Source: Eggerthellaceae bacterium UBA5906
Lineage (GTDB): Bacteria > Actinomycetota > Coriobacteriia > Coriobacteriales > Eggerthellaceae
DNA: 16,416 nt
Reading direction: 5' to 3'
Assembly: GCA_002431805.1 (NCBI GenBank)
Contig: DJEE01000030.1
Coordinates: 1 to 16,416, forward strand
The notes beneath the pieces are model-generated. The model ran no database searches, had not been told where the DNA came from, and worked only from the letters and a program-made list of their open reading frames with translations. Position numbers and translations under genes: made by a program. This document shows, piece after piece, positions 1 through 7,612 of this stretch; position 1 is the stretch's first letter, and every line of letters starts with the position of its first letter.

Positions 1-2016
1 ATCAAGCAGATTCGTCAGCTGGCCGGCATGCGTGGCCTGATGGCAGACACCAAGGGCGGCACCATCGACATTCCTGTTAAGTCGAACTTCCGCGAGGGCC
101 TGTCGGTGTTGGAGTACTTCGTTTCCACGCACGGCACTCGTAAGGGCATGGCTGACACCGCACTGCGTACCGCCGACTCTGGTTATCTGACCCGTCGTCT
201 GGTGGACGTTGCGCAGGACGTTATCGTGCACGAGATTGACTGCGGCACGAACATGGGCGTTCCGTACCCGTTGCACAATGAAAAGGGTGAGCTGGACGAG
301 AACCTTATCGGCCGCTGCCTGCTTGAGGACGTCAAGGCTGCCGACGGCACCACCGTTATGGAGGGCGACAACTACATCACGTCGCTCGATCAGCTGGCTG
401 CCATGGAAGCTGCAGGCGTTGAGCAGGTTACCATCCGCACCGTTATGACCTGCCATGCCGAGCACGGCGTGTGCCAGAAGTGCTACGGTTGGGACTTGGC
501 CACGGGCCGTCCGGTGAACATCGGCACTGCCGTTGGCATCATCGCTGCTCAGTCTATTGGCGAGCCTGGCACGCAGCTGACCATGCGTACGTTCCACGCT
601 GGCGGCGTTGCGGGCGAGGACATCACGCACGGCCTGCCTCGTGTTCAGGAGCTGTTCGAGGCTCGTAAGCCTAAGGGCCAGGCTGTGCTGGCGGAGATTT
701 CCGGCACGCTGCAGATTTCGGCGGACAAGAACTCCAAAACGCTGACCATCCACGACCAGGAAGGCAACTTCCGCGAGTACGTGGTGTCCGCTCGCGCTAC
801 CATGCTCCCGGGTGTGGAGGACGGCTGCCAGGTGCATGTGGGCCAGCAGCTCACGAAGGGCTCTGTCAACCCGCACGACCTGCTGCGCCTGACCGACCCG
901 AACACCACGCTGCGCTACATCGTTGCCCAGGTCCAGGACGTGTACGTGTCCCAGGGCGTAGACATCAACGACAAGCACATCGAGGTTATTGCACGTCAGA
1001 TGCTGCGTAAGGTTGCCGTGCTTGACGCAGGCGATTCCGACTTCCTGCCGGGCCGCCAGGTCAACCGCTTCGAGTTCGAAAACGTTGCCAACCAGCTTAT
1101 CGCCGAGGGTAAGAACCCGCCGGTCGGCCAGCCGCTGCTGCTGGGCATCACGAAGGCTTCCTTGGCCACCGATTCGTTCCTGTCCGCCGCATCGTTCCAG
1201 GAGACTACGAAGGTGCTCACCGACGCTGCCATCGAAGGCAAGGTGGACCACCTGGTGGGCCTGAAGGAGAACGTCATCATCGGCAAGCCGATTCCGGCTG
1301 GCACGGGCCTGAAGCGCTACCGCGACGTGGGCCTTACCTACAAGGGCAAGCCGACGGCTCCGGTTACCGGCGACACGCTGCCTGATTACGCGCCTGATGA
1401 CCTGCGCAAGATTGAGGACCTGCTGCCGCAGCCTCAGGATTGGTCGCTGGACGGCGAGGGCTACCTGAACATGGGCGGCAACTACGGCAGCTACTACAGT
1501 GGGCTTTCGCTGGGCCATCGCGGCCCGCAGCTGTCCGACGAGGACGCGCGCCTGTACATCTACGATGACCTTGGCGTGTCGCAGCGCTGGGCCAACAAGT
1601 TCAGCGAGGCCGGCATCGAAACGGTTGCCGACTTGGTGGGCCACACCGAGGACGACCTGCTGCGCATCGAGGGCATCGGCGCGAAGGCCATCGAAGAGCT
1701 GAAGGAAGGCCTGGAGCAGCATGGTCTGCTGCATGTGATCGAGGACGACCTGAGCGCGTCTTCCGACGACATGAGCCAGCTGCTTGACATGGTGTTCAGC
1801 CCCGATGACACCATCCTCATCGGTGGTGACCAACCTGCCACCTTCAACACCGAAGGCGAGGACATGCTGGGCGAGGCACTGCCGCCGCGCAGCTACCACC
1901 GCAACCTGGAAGAGCTTGACGAGCTTCTGGGCAACGGCTCTTTGGGCTTTAACTTCACCAGCCATGAGCAGGAGAAGAACTCCAACGAGTCACAGGCTAA
2001 CGGCGAAGAGGAATAA
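1..2016 (+). CDS. rpoC: RNA polymerase subunit beta' (3' part), with C-terminal alpha-CTD-like domain
   Basis: This is the C-terminal part of the catalytic beta' subunit of RNA polymerase. The frame is open from base 1, so the gene starts upstream; the first ATG, at 28, is internal. Visible parts, numbered from the first codon in the window, are the trigger-loop region (about 33-74, [20 protein letters not shown]), the zinc site C81 with C151-x6-C158-x2-C161, and the conserved [21 protein letters not shown] stretch (about 182-203). After the usual end there is an extension. Residues about 524-577 look like the C-terminal domain of the alpha subunit: QRWAN (R529, N532), then [20 protein letters not shown] with K562, then a GL ending. 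In alpha, the equivalent Arg, Asn and Lys contact DNA. An acidic tail follows. The gene stops with TAA just ahead of a strong terminator. RpoC identity is certain; the meaning of the extra domain is inferred. Confidence 0.98.
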   Translation: MKQIRQLAGMRGLMADTKGGTIDIPVKSNFREGLSVLEYFVSTHGTRKGMADTALRTADSGYLTRRLVDVAQDVIVHEIDCGTNMGVPYPLHNEKGELDENLIGRCLLEDVKAADGTTVMEGDNYITSLDQLAAMEAAGVEQVTIRTVMTCHAEHGVCQKCYGWDLATGRPVNIGTAVGIIAAQSIGEPGTQLTMRTFHAGGVAGEDITHGLPRVQELFEARKPKGQAVLAEISGTLQISADKNSKTLTIHDQEGNFREYVVSARATMLPGVEDGCQVHVGQQLTKGSVNPHDLLRLTDPNTTLRYIVAQVQDVYVSQGVDINDKHIEVIARQMLRKVAVLDAGDSDFLPGRQVNRFEFENVANQLIAEGKNPPVGQPLLLGITKASLATDSFLSAASFQETTKVLTDAAIEGKVDHLVGLKENVIIGKPIPAGTGLKRYRDVGLTYKGKPTAPVTGDTLPDYAPDDLRKIEDLLPQPQDWSLDGEGYLNMGGNYGSYYSGLSLGHRGPQLSDEDARLYIYDDLGVSQRWANKFSEAGIETVADLVGHTEDDLLRIEGIGAKAIEELKEGLEQHGLLHVIEDDLSASSDDMSQLLDMVFSPDDTILIGGDQPATFNTEGEDMLGEALPPRSYHRNLEELDELLGNGSLGFNFTSHEQEKNSNESQANGEEE

Positions 2017-2027
2017 CGCCAGCTAGG

Positions 2028-2059
2028 AAGGGGCGCGCATATGCGCGCCCCTTTTGCGT
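2028..2059 (+). terminator. Rho-independent terminator of rpoC
   Basis: A perfect 26-nt palindrome spans 2028-2053 (half: AAGGGGCGCGCAT), followed by TTTT and TTTTGCGTT-type sequence. It lies 11 nt after the rpoC stop. The GC-rich stem followed by Ts is a standard intrinsic terminator. Confidence 0.9.
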
Positions 2060-2113
2060 TACAACGGGCCGGTTTTCTCGCAAAGTCGGTCCACTCATTT
2101 CGAAAGGTTGTTC

Positions 2114-2593
2114 ATGTCCGATAAAACATACATTCCTGAAGGTGAGCAGGCACCGGCGTCTCAGATTGGCGCCACGCTTGAAGCGCTGGCGGGGACCATC
2201 CACGCGCGCCGCAGCGCGGGTGAGGAAAGTTACACGTATCGCCTGCTTACGGGCAGCGCCGATTCGCCGCTGAAGAAAGTGGTGGAGGAGTCCAACGAGG
2301 TGGCGCTGGCCGCCAAAGACGTTGAGGCGTTCCGCGTGATGCTTGCGGGCTTGGCCGGTCACGAGGATTCGCATGCGGGCATGGCTGCCGCTTTCACCGC
2401 AAAGGCCGATGCCGCCTGCGACCACCTGCGCTACGAGGCCGCCGATGTGGTGTACCATCTTCTTGTTGTGCTTGAGCGTTACGGCATTGGCATTGACGAG
2501 TTTGCTGCCGAGCTGAACAATCGCATGACCGACGAAGAGCGCCCCGAGGGCGCCATTCGCCTGCACGAGGAACATGTCAAAAGGGGTAAATAA
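2114..2593 (+). CDS. hisE: Phosphoribosyl-ATP pyrophosphatase with internal insertion
   Basis: This is a HisE-family (PRA-PH, all-alpha MazG-like) enzyme that hydrolyses phosphoribosyl-ATP to phosphoribosyl-AMP in histidine biosynthesis. The Mg-binding helices are visible: KKVVEESNEVALAAKD (residues 54-69, with E58, E59, E62) and LRYEAADVVYHLLVVLERYG (105 onward, with E108 and D111). The ATG at 2114 is chosen because GAAAGG lies just upstream and the family homology begins soon after; an upstream GTG or ATG would overlap the rpoC terminator. At 159 aa it is longer than the usual 90-110. About 36 residues (70-104) separate the two metal helices where other HisE proteins have only a short loop. 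No other his gene is nearby. A related MazG-type NTP pyrophosphatase is possible, but the YTYRLLTGSADSPLKKVVEE stretch fits HisE well. Confidence 0.88.
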   Translation: MSDKTYIPEGEQAPASQIGATLEALAGTIHARRSAGEESYTYRLLTGSADSPLKKVVEESNEVALAAKDVEAFRVMLAGLAGHEDSHAGMAAAFTAKADAACDHLRYEAADVVYHLLVVLERYGIGIDEFAAELNNRMTDEERPEGAIRLHEEHVKRGK

Positions 2594-2596
2594 TGG

Positions 2597-2731
2597 TTCG
2601 TTTGCCTGTCGGCAAACGAATGTACTCGACGTTGCGGACAGCTGAGGCACCCCGCCTTGCGGCGAAATCGAAGACTTGCGTACCAAAGTACGCGGCGCCT
2701 TCGCTTTCCCCACAATTCGGGGCACCTCAGC
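2597..2731. repeat. Nested palindromic intergenic element
   Basis: Two inverted repeats sit back to back in the 218-nt hisE-glmM gap. The first is TTCGTTTGCC/GGCAAACGAA (2597-2606 and 2611-2620), a perfect 10-bp stem with a 4-nt loop. The second runs from 2641 to 2731. Its outer arms are GCTGAGGCACCCCG and CGGGGCACCTCAGC (12 of 14 match), with a GAAAxCGAAG inner match and a perfect apical stem GCGTAC-caaa-GTACGC (2678-2693). Nearly the whole 91 nt can fold on itself. There is no T-run, so this is not a classic terminator. It resembles a dispersed palindromic repeat; whether it occurs elsewhere cannot be seen here. Confidence 0.7.
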
Positions 2732-2811
2732 CGCCCTCACTGACTTTGATGGACCGGTGAGTCAAAAACCACGGAGTTTGATTCACGAGCTTTTGGAACA
2801 GAGGAGCGAAT

Positions 2812-4146
2812 ATGGCACGTCTTTTCGGTACTGATGGGGTTCGCGGGGTTGCGAACAAGGAGCTTACGTGCCAGATGGCCTTTCAGCTAGGTCAGGCTGC
2901 GGTGGTGTTCAAGGGCCGCACTATTTTGATTGGCAAGGATACGCGCTTGTCGGGCGACATGCTGGAATCGGCGGTTGCCGCGGGCGTTATGTCTATGGGT
3001 GGCACAGCGTTGCTGGCGGGCATCATTCCCACGCCGGCTATTGCGCTGCTTACGCGACAGCTGCATTGCGACGGCGGCATTGTTATCTCCGCTTCGCACA
3101 ACCCGCCGGAGTACAACGGTATCAAGATCTTCGACGGCCAGGGTTTTAAGCTGCCCGATGCGGTGGAAGACGAGATTGAAGCCTTTATGGCGCGCGGCGG
3201 TGCTGCGGCCGACGAGCTGCCCAACGGCGACGAAGTGGGCGTGGCCGTACCGGTTGAAGACGCCTGCGAGCTGTACATCCAACATGCGGTGGACACCGTG
3301 GCAAAGGAAGGCATCGACTTCAAGGGCCTGAAGGTGGCGCTTGACGTGGGGCATGGCGCTTCGTGCATGACCAGCCCCGAGGCACTGCGCCGTTTGGGCG
3401 CTGACGTCACGGTTATCAACGAGGACTTTTGCGGCACGGACATCAACGTGCAGTGCGGTTCCACGCACCTTGAGCCCCTGCGCGCGCTGGTTGCAGAGTG
3501 CGGCGCTGACGTGGGCATTGCCCACGACGGCGATGCTGACCGCGTGATGCTGATGGACTCGGAGGGCAACGAGATTGATGGCGACATGGTGGAAGCCGTG
3601 TGCGCCATCGACTTGAAACAGCGCGGCCTTTTGGCCGGTAACACCGCCGTGTCCACCGTTATGGCAAACCTGGGTCTTACGCACGCGCTGCGCGATGCGG
3701 GCATCGAGCTTATCCAAACGAAGGTGGGCGACCGCTACGTGCTGGAGGCCATGCGCGAAGGCGGTTATGTTATCGGCGGCGAGCAGTCTAGTCACACCAT
3801 TTTCCTGGAGCACAACTCTACGGGCGACGGTTTGGTTACGGCGCTGCAATTCCTTGCCGCGTGCAAGCGCGCTGGCAAGACAGCGGGGGAGGCGGCGCAC
3901 GTGATGACGCGCTTCCCGCAAACGCTCATCAACGTGCGCGTGAAGGACAAGCATGCAGCCGACGGCAACAAGGCCATCGCCGAAGCTGTTGCCGCTGCCG
4001 AAGCGGCGCTGGGCGAGGATGGCCGCGTGCTGTTGCGTCCGAGCGGCACCGAGCCGGTGGTGCGCGTGATGGTGGAAGCGCTTGACGCGCAAGCTGCCGA
4101 AAAGCACGCGAAGGAAATCGCCGAAGTGGTTGAGCGTGAGATCTAA
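2812..4146 (+). CDS. glmM: Phosphoglucosamine mutase
   Basis: GlmM converts glucosamine-6-phosphate to glucosamine-1-phosphate in the cytoplasm, on the route to UDP-GlcNAc for peptidoglycan. The 444-aa length is normal. The alpha-D-phosphohexomutase motifs are complete: N-terminal FGTDGVRG, the phosphoserine loop ISASHNPPEYNG (catalytic S95), the Mg loop DGDADR (D239, D241, D243), the sugar loop GEQSSH (about 323-328), and the phosphate-binding loop RPSGTEP (409-415). The start ATG at 2812 has GAGGAG 5 nt upstream. GlmM is told apart from phosphomannomutase by the MARLFGTDGVRG start and the GEQSSH loop. It is followed by a palindrome and a bidirectional terminator, so it is probably monocistronic. 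Confidence 0.97.
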   Translation: MARLFGTDGVRGVANKELTCQMAFQLGQAAVVFKGRTILIGKDTRLSGDMLESAVAAGVMSMGGTALLAGIIPTPAIALLTRQLHCDGGIVISASHNPPEYNGIKIFDGQGFKLPDAVEDEIEAFMARGGAAADELPNGDEVGVAVPVEDACELYIQHAVDTVAKEGIDFKGLKVALDVGHGASCMTSPEALRRLGADVTVINEDFCGTDINVQCGSTHLEPLRALVAECGADVGIAHDGDADRVMLMDSEGNEIDGDMVEAVCAIDLKQRGLLAGNTAVSTVMANLGLTHALRDAGIELIQTKVGDRYVLEAMREGGYVIGGEQSSHTIFLEHNSTGDGLVTALQFLAACKRAGKTAGEAAHVMTRFPQTLINVRVKDKHAADGNKAIAEAVAAAEAALGEDGRVLLRPSGTEPVVRVMVEALDAQAAEKHAKEIAEVVEREI

Positions 4147-4160
4147 CAACGTGTAGCACT

Positions 4161-4188
4161 GCGGTGACCGGTTGCAACCGGTCACCGC
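4161..4188. repeat. Perfect 28-nt palindrome after glmM
   Basis: The half-site GCGGTGACCGGTTG is followed directly by its exact reverse complement, 14 nt after the glmM stop. No T-run follows. It could act as an RNA 3'-end stabilising hairpin or be a second, Rho-assisted stop. A protein-binding site is also possible. Confidence 0.6.
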
Positions 4189-4212
4189 ACGCGATTTCGG
4201 TCACATAACGTG

Positions 4213-4250
4213 AAAGGACCCTGCAAGAATTAAATTCTTGCAGGGTCTTT
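4213..4250. terminator. Bidirectional terminator between glmM and the GH73 gene
   Basis: Arms GACCCTGCAAGAATT (4217-4231) and AATTCTTGCAGGGTC (4233-4247) pair perfectly over 15 bp. The stem has AAAG on the left and TTT GTTGTT on the right, so it can end transcripts from both convergent genes (glmM on plus, GH73 on minus). Confidence 0.88.
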
Positions 4251-4271
4251 GTTGTTACGGGCAGTTCCGCG

Positions 4272-5816
4272 TTATTCCAGCGGTGGCAGCACGGGGTTCA
4301 TGGGATTGGTGGGGTCGCCTTGCTTTGCGGCATGCAGGGCGCAGATGCCGCCGGCGGCGTGGGCTGGCTGGCCTGCGGACTCCCAGCTTTCGGCTGCGGC
4401 ATGCGCCGGTTGCTTTTTCGGGGCAGCATGAGCTGGCGTTTTGCCGTCATTGACAACTTCCGAAAGCCATGCGGTATCAAGCGGGCGGCTGGCAACGGCA
4501 ACTGCTTCGGCGCTGCTTGTGAGTTGGCCTGCACGCGCGTGCTCGCCCTCAACCTTGCGTCGCCAGAACAGCCAGTAACCGAACGCGCCTACGCCTACGG
4601 CGGCAAGCACGGCCAAGATGCCCGCTACCACGGGGTTTGCCTGGCGTGCGGGAATGCCGGCTTCGGGAACGAAATCGCTGAACGTGTCGGAATCGTTCGT
4701 GAACACCTGATGCGTGGCTGCTGGTTTAAGCACGGCGTCAAGCGTGGTGTCGGCTTTCGCTTGCTCAACGGGCTTGTCGTATTGCGTAAGGTCGTACGCA
4801 TCAATGTAGGCCTTCAGCGTGCGAGAGTACGATGTGCTGGTGGCGTAGTGCCCCTGCAGGTAATCGCAGGCATCCTCGTAGCTGTTCGTGCTCGATTTCT
4901 TCACGGGTGTGTACAGGCTGTTGCCGGTAAGCAGGCCCACGTAGTCTTCAAGCGAGTCTGCCATGGTGGGGTACTTGCGAAACTCCGCTACGATGGTTTC
5001 CAGGTGCCCTTCGCCGTCGTCTTCCTGCGTTTTCATGCGCACGCATTTGCCCTGGTAGTTGCCTTTGATACCGAACAGGTTGTTGTAGGGTTCGCACGAA
5101 AGCCCCGACGAGCCCGATGCGCTTTCCACCACGGCTTGCGCAATCATAACTGAGGCGTACAGGTCGTTTTGCTGGCACAGCTCGCGGGCGTCCTCGCCGA
5201 TGGTGTCGATGAACTGCTGCGTGGTAAGGTTGCGCGCCACATACACGATGTCGTCGGCTAGAAGCTCGCTTTCCTGCACCATGTCGTCGGGAGCTTCGTC
5301 CACCTCGTCGGCAGGTTCGCTTTCGGATGATGCGGGCGTGTTGCTAGCGGTGTTGTCTTGCGGCGTATCGGCAGGGGTAGTGGTGCCGGTGTTGGGGGTA
5401 GCAGGCGCTGTAGGGGTAACGGGCGCGGGCTCGTTTGACTGTTTGATAGCGGTTTGCTCCTGGCGCATCAGCTTCGCAAGGTCTTCGTTAATAAGCGCCA
5501 GGGCGTCAACATCGATGGCAAGAAAATCGCTTGCTGCCACTTCCTTGCCGGCAAGATACTGCTCAAGCGCGGTGTAACTCTCAAGCTTTGCCGCTTTTGC
5601 CTGCGAAAGGATTGCCTGGTTTTCTTCTTCGGTTGCCGTCCAGGTTTCGGGCAGGGTGACGCTTTCTATGGGCGAAGCCGCCGGTGCGGAGGCGCTTGCG
5701 GCGGTGTGCGTGCTTGCAGATTGCGAATCTTGCGCCGCTGCCACAAGCGGCGTGGCGGTAAGCGATGCGGCGACTATGACGGCGAGGGCGGTTGGGGCGA
5801 TGCAAGGGTGCTTCAT
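4272..5816 (-). CDS. Exported GH73 endo-beta-N-acetylglucosaminidase with C-terminal membrane anchor
   Basis: This is a predicted peptidoglycan hydrolase of 514 aa. Residues 1-28 form a Sec signal peptide (hydrophobic core ALAVIVAASL, likely cut near VAAA-Q29). A Pro/Thr/Ala-rich linker spans about 127-165. The glucosaminidase (GH73, LytD/FlgJ-like) domain covers about 197-345, with AQAVVESASGSSGLS carrying the probable general acid E231, then NNLFGIKG and FRKYPTMADSLEDY. A membrane helix (about 394-417) followed by RRK gives a C-terminal anchor, and the tail (about 420-514) holds three PAHAA repeats. It should act at the cell wall in division or remodelling. The start at 5816 is supported by the signal peptide, though its ribosome site is weak (AGGA about 14 nt away). 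A large palindrome sits about 46 nt upstream, suggesting a dedicated regulator. Confidence 0.85.
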   Translation of the reverse strand: MKHPCIAPTALAVIVAASLTATPLVAAAQDSQSASTHTAASASAPAASPIESVTLPETWTATEEENQAILSQAKAAKLESYTALEQYLAGKEVAASDFLAIDVDALALINEDLAKLMRQEQTAIKQSNEPAPVTPTAPATPNTGTTTPADTPQDNTASNTPASSESEPADEVDEAPDDMVQESELLADDIVYVARNLTTQQFIDTIGEDARELCQQNDLYASVMIAQAVVESASGSSGLSCEPYNNLFGIKGNYQGKCVRMKTQEDDGEGHLETIVAEFRKYPTMADSLEDYVGLLTGNSLYTPVKKSSTNSYEDACDYLQGHYATSTSYSRTLKAYIDAYDLTQYDKPVEQAKADTTLDAVLKPAATHQVFTNDSDTFSDFVPEAGIPARQANPVVAGILAVLAAVGVGAFGYWLFWRRKVEGEHARAGQLTSSAEAVAVASRPLDTAWLSEVVNDGKTPAHAAPKKQPAHAAAESWESAGQPAHAAGGICALHAAKQGDPTNPMNPVLPPLE

Positions 5817-5861
5817 GGGTGCGTGCGTAATCCTGTTTCTTGTGGCGTGCGATATATCGGT

Positions 5862-5883
5862 AGTAAGTTATATATAACTTACT
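5862..5883. promoter_or_regulatory. 22-nt palindromic operator upstream of the GH73 gene
   Basis: AGTAAGTTATA is followed directly by its perfect reverse complement, an AT-rich island in GC-rich DNA. A further palindrome CGATATATCG lies at 5850-5859. Position (46 nt before the gene, which reads on minus) and symmetry fit a dimeric repressor site overlapping a promoter. The regulator is unknown. Confidence 0.6.
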
Positions 5884-5887
5884 CTTA

Positions 5888-6047
5888 AGTCCTTCGCCAG
5901 GATAGTCTTCTTGTGCAGCTGCATCAATCCCGGGGCGGCAATGGTCACCCAATCGTTGCAAATCATCCACAAAGTGCTGTTCAAAAGCCGTTTTTGCATG
6001 ATTACAAGCCGCTTGCGCCAACCGTTTGCCCGCAGTGCTCAGTTTTG
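5888..6047 (-). pseudogene. Possible C-terminal fragment of a MarR-type regulator
   Basis: Reading minus from a TGA at 6048-6046, the frame gives AKLSTAGKRLAQAACNHAKT, then AFEQHFVDDLQRLGDHC. This resembles the end of MarR-family repressors, where an LT.kGr..a-type wing is followed by a long dimerisation helix. No DNA-binding part, start codon or plausible stop is present; the frame runs on into the GH73 gene's leader. The apparent break falls next to the inverted-repeat element at 6035-6232, so an insertion may have cut the gene. Recognition rests on a short stretch and is tentative. Confidence 0.3.
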
Positions 6048-6059
6048 CTCAGGGGCGAA

Positions 6060-6208
6060 GTCGTAAACTCGCTCGTGTTTGCGTTTTAATGCGAGCTGCC
6101 TTGGTAGACGCCGATGTGCTCATAGCGTTTCCGCAGGTCAGGTGTTTGCGGAAAATCTGGCTACATGGCTGGTTGCCAACAAAACACAAACACGAGCGAG
6201 TTTACGAC
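6060..6208. repeat. Long inverted-repeat element (28-nt arms, MITE-like or large hairpin)
   Basis: The left arm 6060-6087 (begins GTCGTAAACTCGCTCGTGTT) and the right arm 6181-6208 are reverse complements with a single mismatch. The similarity extends outward through AGGGGC (6051-6056 and its complement at 6212-6217) and perhaps GTGCT/AGCAC (6035-6039, 6228-6232). The 93-nt interior holds a perfect hairpin TTTCCGCA/TGCGGAAA (6128-6135, 6147-6154). No transposase is encoded. It fills most of the gap 5817-6250, which otherwise holds only the operator and the possible regulator fragment. It could be a non-autonomous mobile element or a structured 3' region of the D/K transcript. Confidence 0.75.
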
Positions 6209-6233
6209 ATGAGCCCCTTTTGCCCTTAGCACG

Positions 6234-6249
6234 AAGCGCTTTTGCGCTT
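6234..6249 (-). other. Small hairpin directly after the K-like gene
   Basis: AAGCGC-tttt-GCGCTT is a perfect 6-bp stem with a 4-nt loop, placed 1 nt past the stop of the K-like gene on the minus strand. No T-run follows, so it is at best a weak terminator or a 3'-end protecting structure. Confidence 0.35.
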
Positions 6250-6250
6250 G

Positions 6251-7612
6251 CTAGCTTGACTGCGTCATGTAGGTGATGTTGCCTTTGCGGAACACGCCGG
6301 CGTAGATGTCTTCGGCCAGGCGTAGGCCGCCGTCGTAGCCGAAGTAGCCGCGCGTGACGATGACGTCGTCGTTGATGGGCAGGCTTACGTGCAAAAGCGT
6401 GGCGTTGTATTCCTTCGCCAGGTGGCATTCCCAGGTGGAACCTAAGATGAGCGCGTTGCCGCCGCGCTTGAGCTTCGGCTCCATGGCCGTGCGAATCTCG
6501 TACCCGTCGATGTCAAGCGTCGTTGCTGCGGCAATGTCGGGCCCCAGGCTTGCAAGCGCATCGAGCACAAGCGTTTCGGACTCGCCGGCGGGGTTGCAGG
6601 TAAGGCTCATGTGCTCCAGGCTAAAGCCCATATCGTGCACCAGAAAGTCGGCAAGCCCCAGGCCGTAATGGGCGTCGCTTACCACGTAGGCCTCGTGCGG
6701 GATGTTGTTGTACATGTCGCTGAAAAAGTTGCTCAGGTTGATGAAGTAGTCGTAGTAGCGCTTCTCCTCGTGCGCGATAACCGCTTCTACCGCGCCGGCG
6801 TCAAGCCCTAAAAACTCCCCGACGCGGCGCAAAAACGCGCTGGTTGCGCGCCCGCCTACGGGGAACACCGGCTCGTGCAGCCACGGCGTGCCGAACTTCT
6901 CTTCAAGCTTGCGCGCCGCTTGCACGCCTACCCAGGGGCTTACCACCAGGTTGGCCTGGGCGTTGGGGATGCTTTTCCACTCGTCAATGCCACCGCTGCT
7001 CCAGCCGAACAGGATGTTCACGCGAAGCCCCAGCTTCTCAAGCAGCGCTTTAAGGTTTTCCAAGTCGTTGCGCCAGAACACGTCGATGTTGGGCACGGAA
7101 GCGAACACGTTCACCAGCCCGCGCTCAACCTGCGGCTGCGCCCCGTCAAGCAGCTGGTCGATGATGGAGCCGATCACCTCTTCATGGCCGAAGTACGTGT
7201 TGCCGCGAAAGCCCGATGTTTCGGCGCCCACCACGGGAAAGCCCTGCTCGCGCCACTCGCGCGCGATCTTCTTCGGGTCGTCGCCGATGATGCCGCTGGT
7301 GCAGCCGGCCAAAATGACGAACAGGTCGCCACGCATTACCTTCAGCGCGCCTTCCACCTCGGCTGACAGCTTGCGCTCGCCGCCGAACACCACATCGCGC
7401 TCGATCATGTTCGTGGACGGCACGTTGTTGCCGCCGGTGTAGCCGTCGCCTTGAAAGCCCGCGCCCGAGGTCATGAACCAGCTGGTTTTCGATGAGCAGC
7501 CCGGGCCGGCGTGCACGATGGGGATGGCGTGCGGGATGGCAAGCACCGTCTGCTGTGCCGACAGCGCGCAGGAAAAGCGCGGCTCGCTGATCAATCCTTT
7601 GTTCTGGCTCAT
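6251..7612 (-). CDS. Nitrogenase-like component 1, K-type (beta) subunit
   Basis: This is a NifK/NifN/MarK-superfamily protein of 453 aa, expected to pair with the D-like subunit encoded just upstream as an alpha2-beta2 reductase fed by the NifH-like protein. Three cysteines match the beta-side P-cluster ligands of NifK: FSCALSAQ (C15), HAGPGCSSKTSW (C39) and ILAGCTSGIIGDD (C104). The NifK-like stretch NMIERDVVFGGERKL lies between them, matching the TEDAAVFGG region of NifK. The protein lacks the long N-terminal extension of molybdenum-type NifK (about 520 aa). Its ATG overlaps the D-like stop (ATGA), so the two are translationally coupled, with GAGG upstream. Keeping three P-cluster cysteines argues for a true catalytic beta subunit rather than a scaffold NifN or a chlorophyll-type BchB. 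The substrate cannot be read from this subunit. Confidence 0.88.
   Translation of the reverse strand: MSQNKGLISEPRFSCALSAQQTVLAIPHAIPIVHAGPGCSSKTSWFMTSGAGFQGDGYTGGNNVPSTNMIERDVVFGGERKLSAEVEGALKVMRGDLFVILAGCTSGIIGDDPKKIAREWREQGFPVVGAETSGFRGNTYFGHEEVIGSIIDQLLDGAQPQVERGLVNVFASVPNIDVFWRNDLENLKALLEKLGLRVNILFGWSSGGIDEWKSIPNAQANLVVSPWVGVQAARKLEEKFGTPWLHEPVFPVGGRATSAFLRRVGEFLGLDAGAVEAVIAHEEKRYYDYFINLSNFFSDMYNNIPHEAYVVSDAHYGLGLADFLVHDMGFSLEHMSLTCNPAGESETLVLDALASLGPDIAAATTLDIDGYEIRTAMEPKLKRGGNALILGSTWECHLAKEYNATLLHVSLPINDDVIVTRGYFGYDGGLRLAEDIYAGVFRKGNITYMTQSS

Noticed and set aside
1997..2740. Minus-strand open frame across the rpoC terminator, hisE and the palindromic element.
   Set aside because: It runs through a perfect terminator stem and opposite a convincing hisE; no domain is visible.
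2593..2760. 55-codon frame coupled to the hisE stop by TAATG.
   Set aside because: It lies almost wholly in the palindromic element, encodes a basic low-complexity peptide, and has no independent support.
2887..4185. Long open frame on the minus strand opposite glmM (about 430 codons).
   Set aside because: glmM on plus has every family motif. The antisense frame is rich in His, Arg and Val with no recognisable domain, as expected for a GC-rich shadow.
6091..6175. TTGGTAGACGC at 6101-6111 recalls the D-arm of tRNA-Leu.
   Set aside because: No acceptor stem, anticodon arm or GGTTCRANTCC T-arm can be placed around it.
6026..6229. Small plus-strand frame inside the inverted-repeat element.
   Set aside because: Both ends are the repeat arms (KLARVCV and KHKHERVYD are mirror readings), so it is a product of the repeat.
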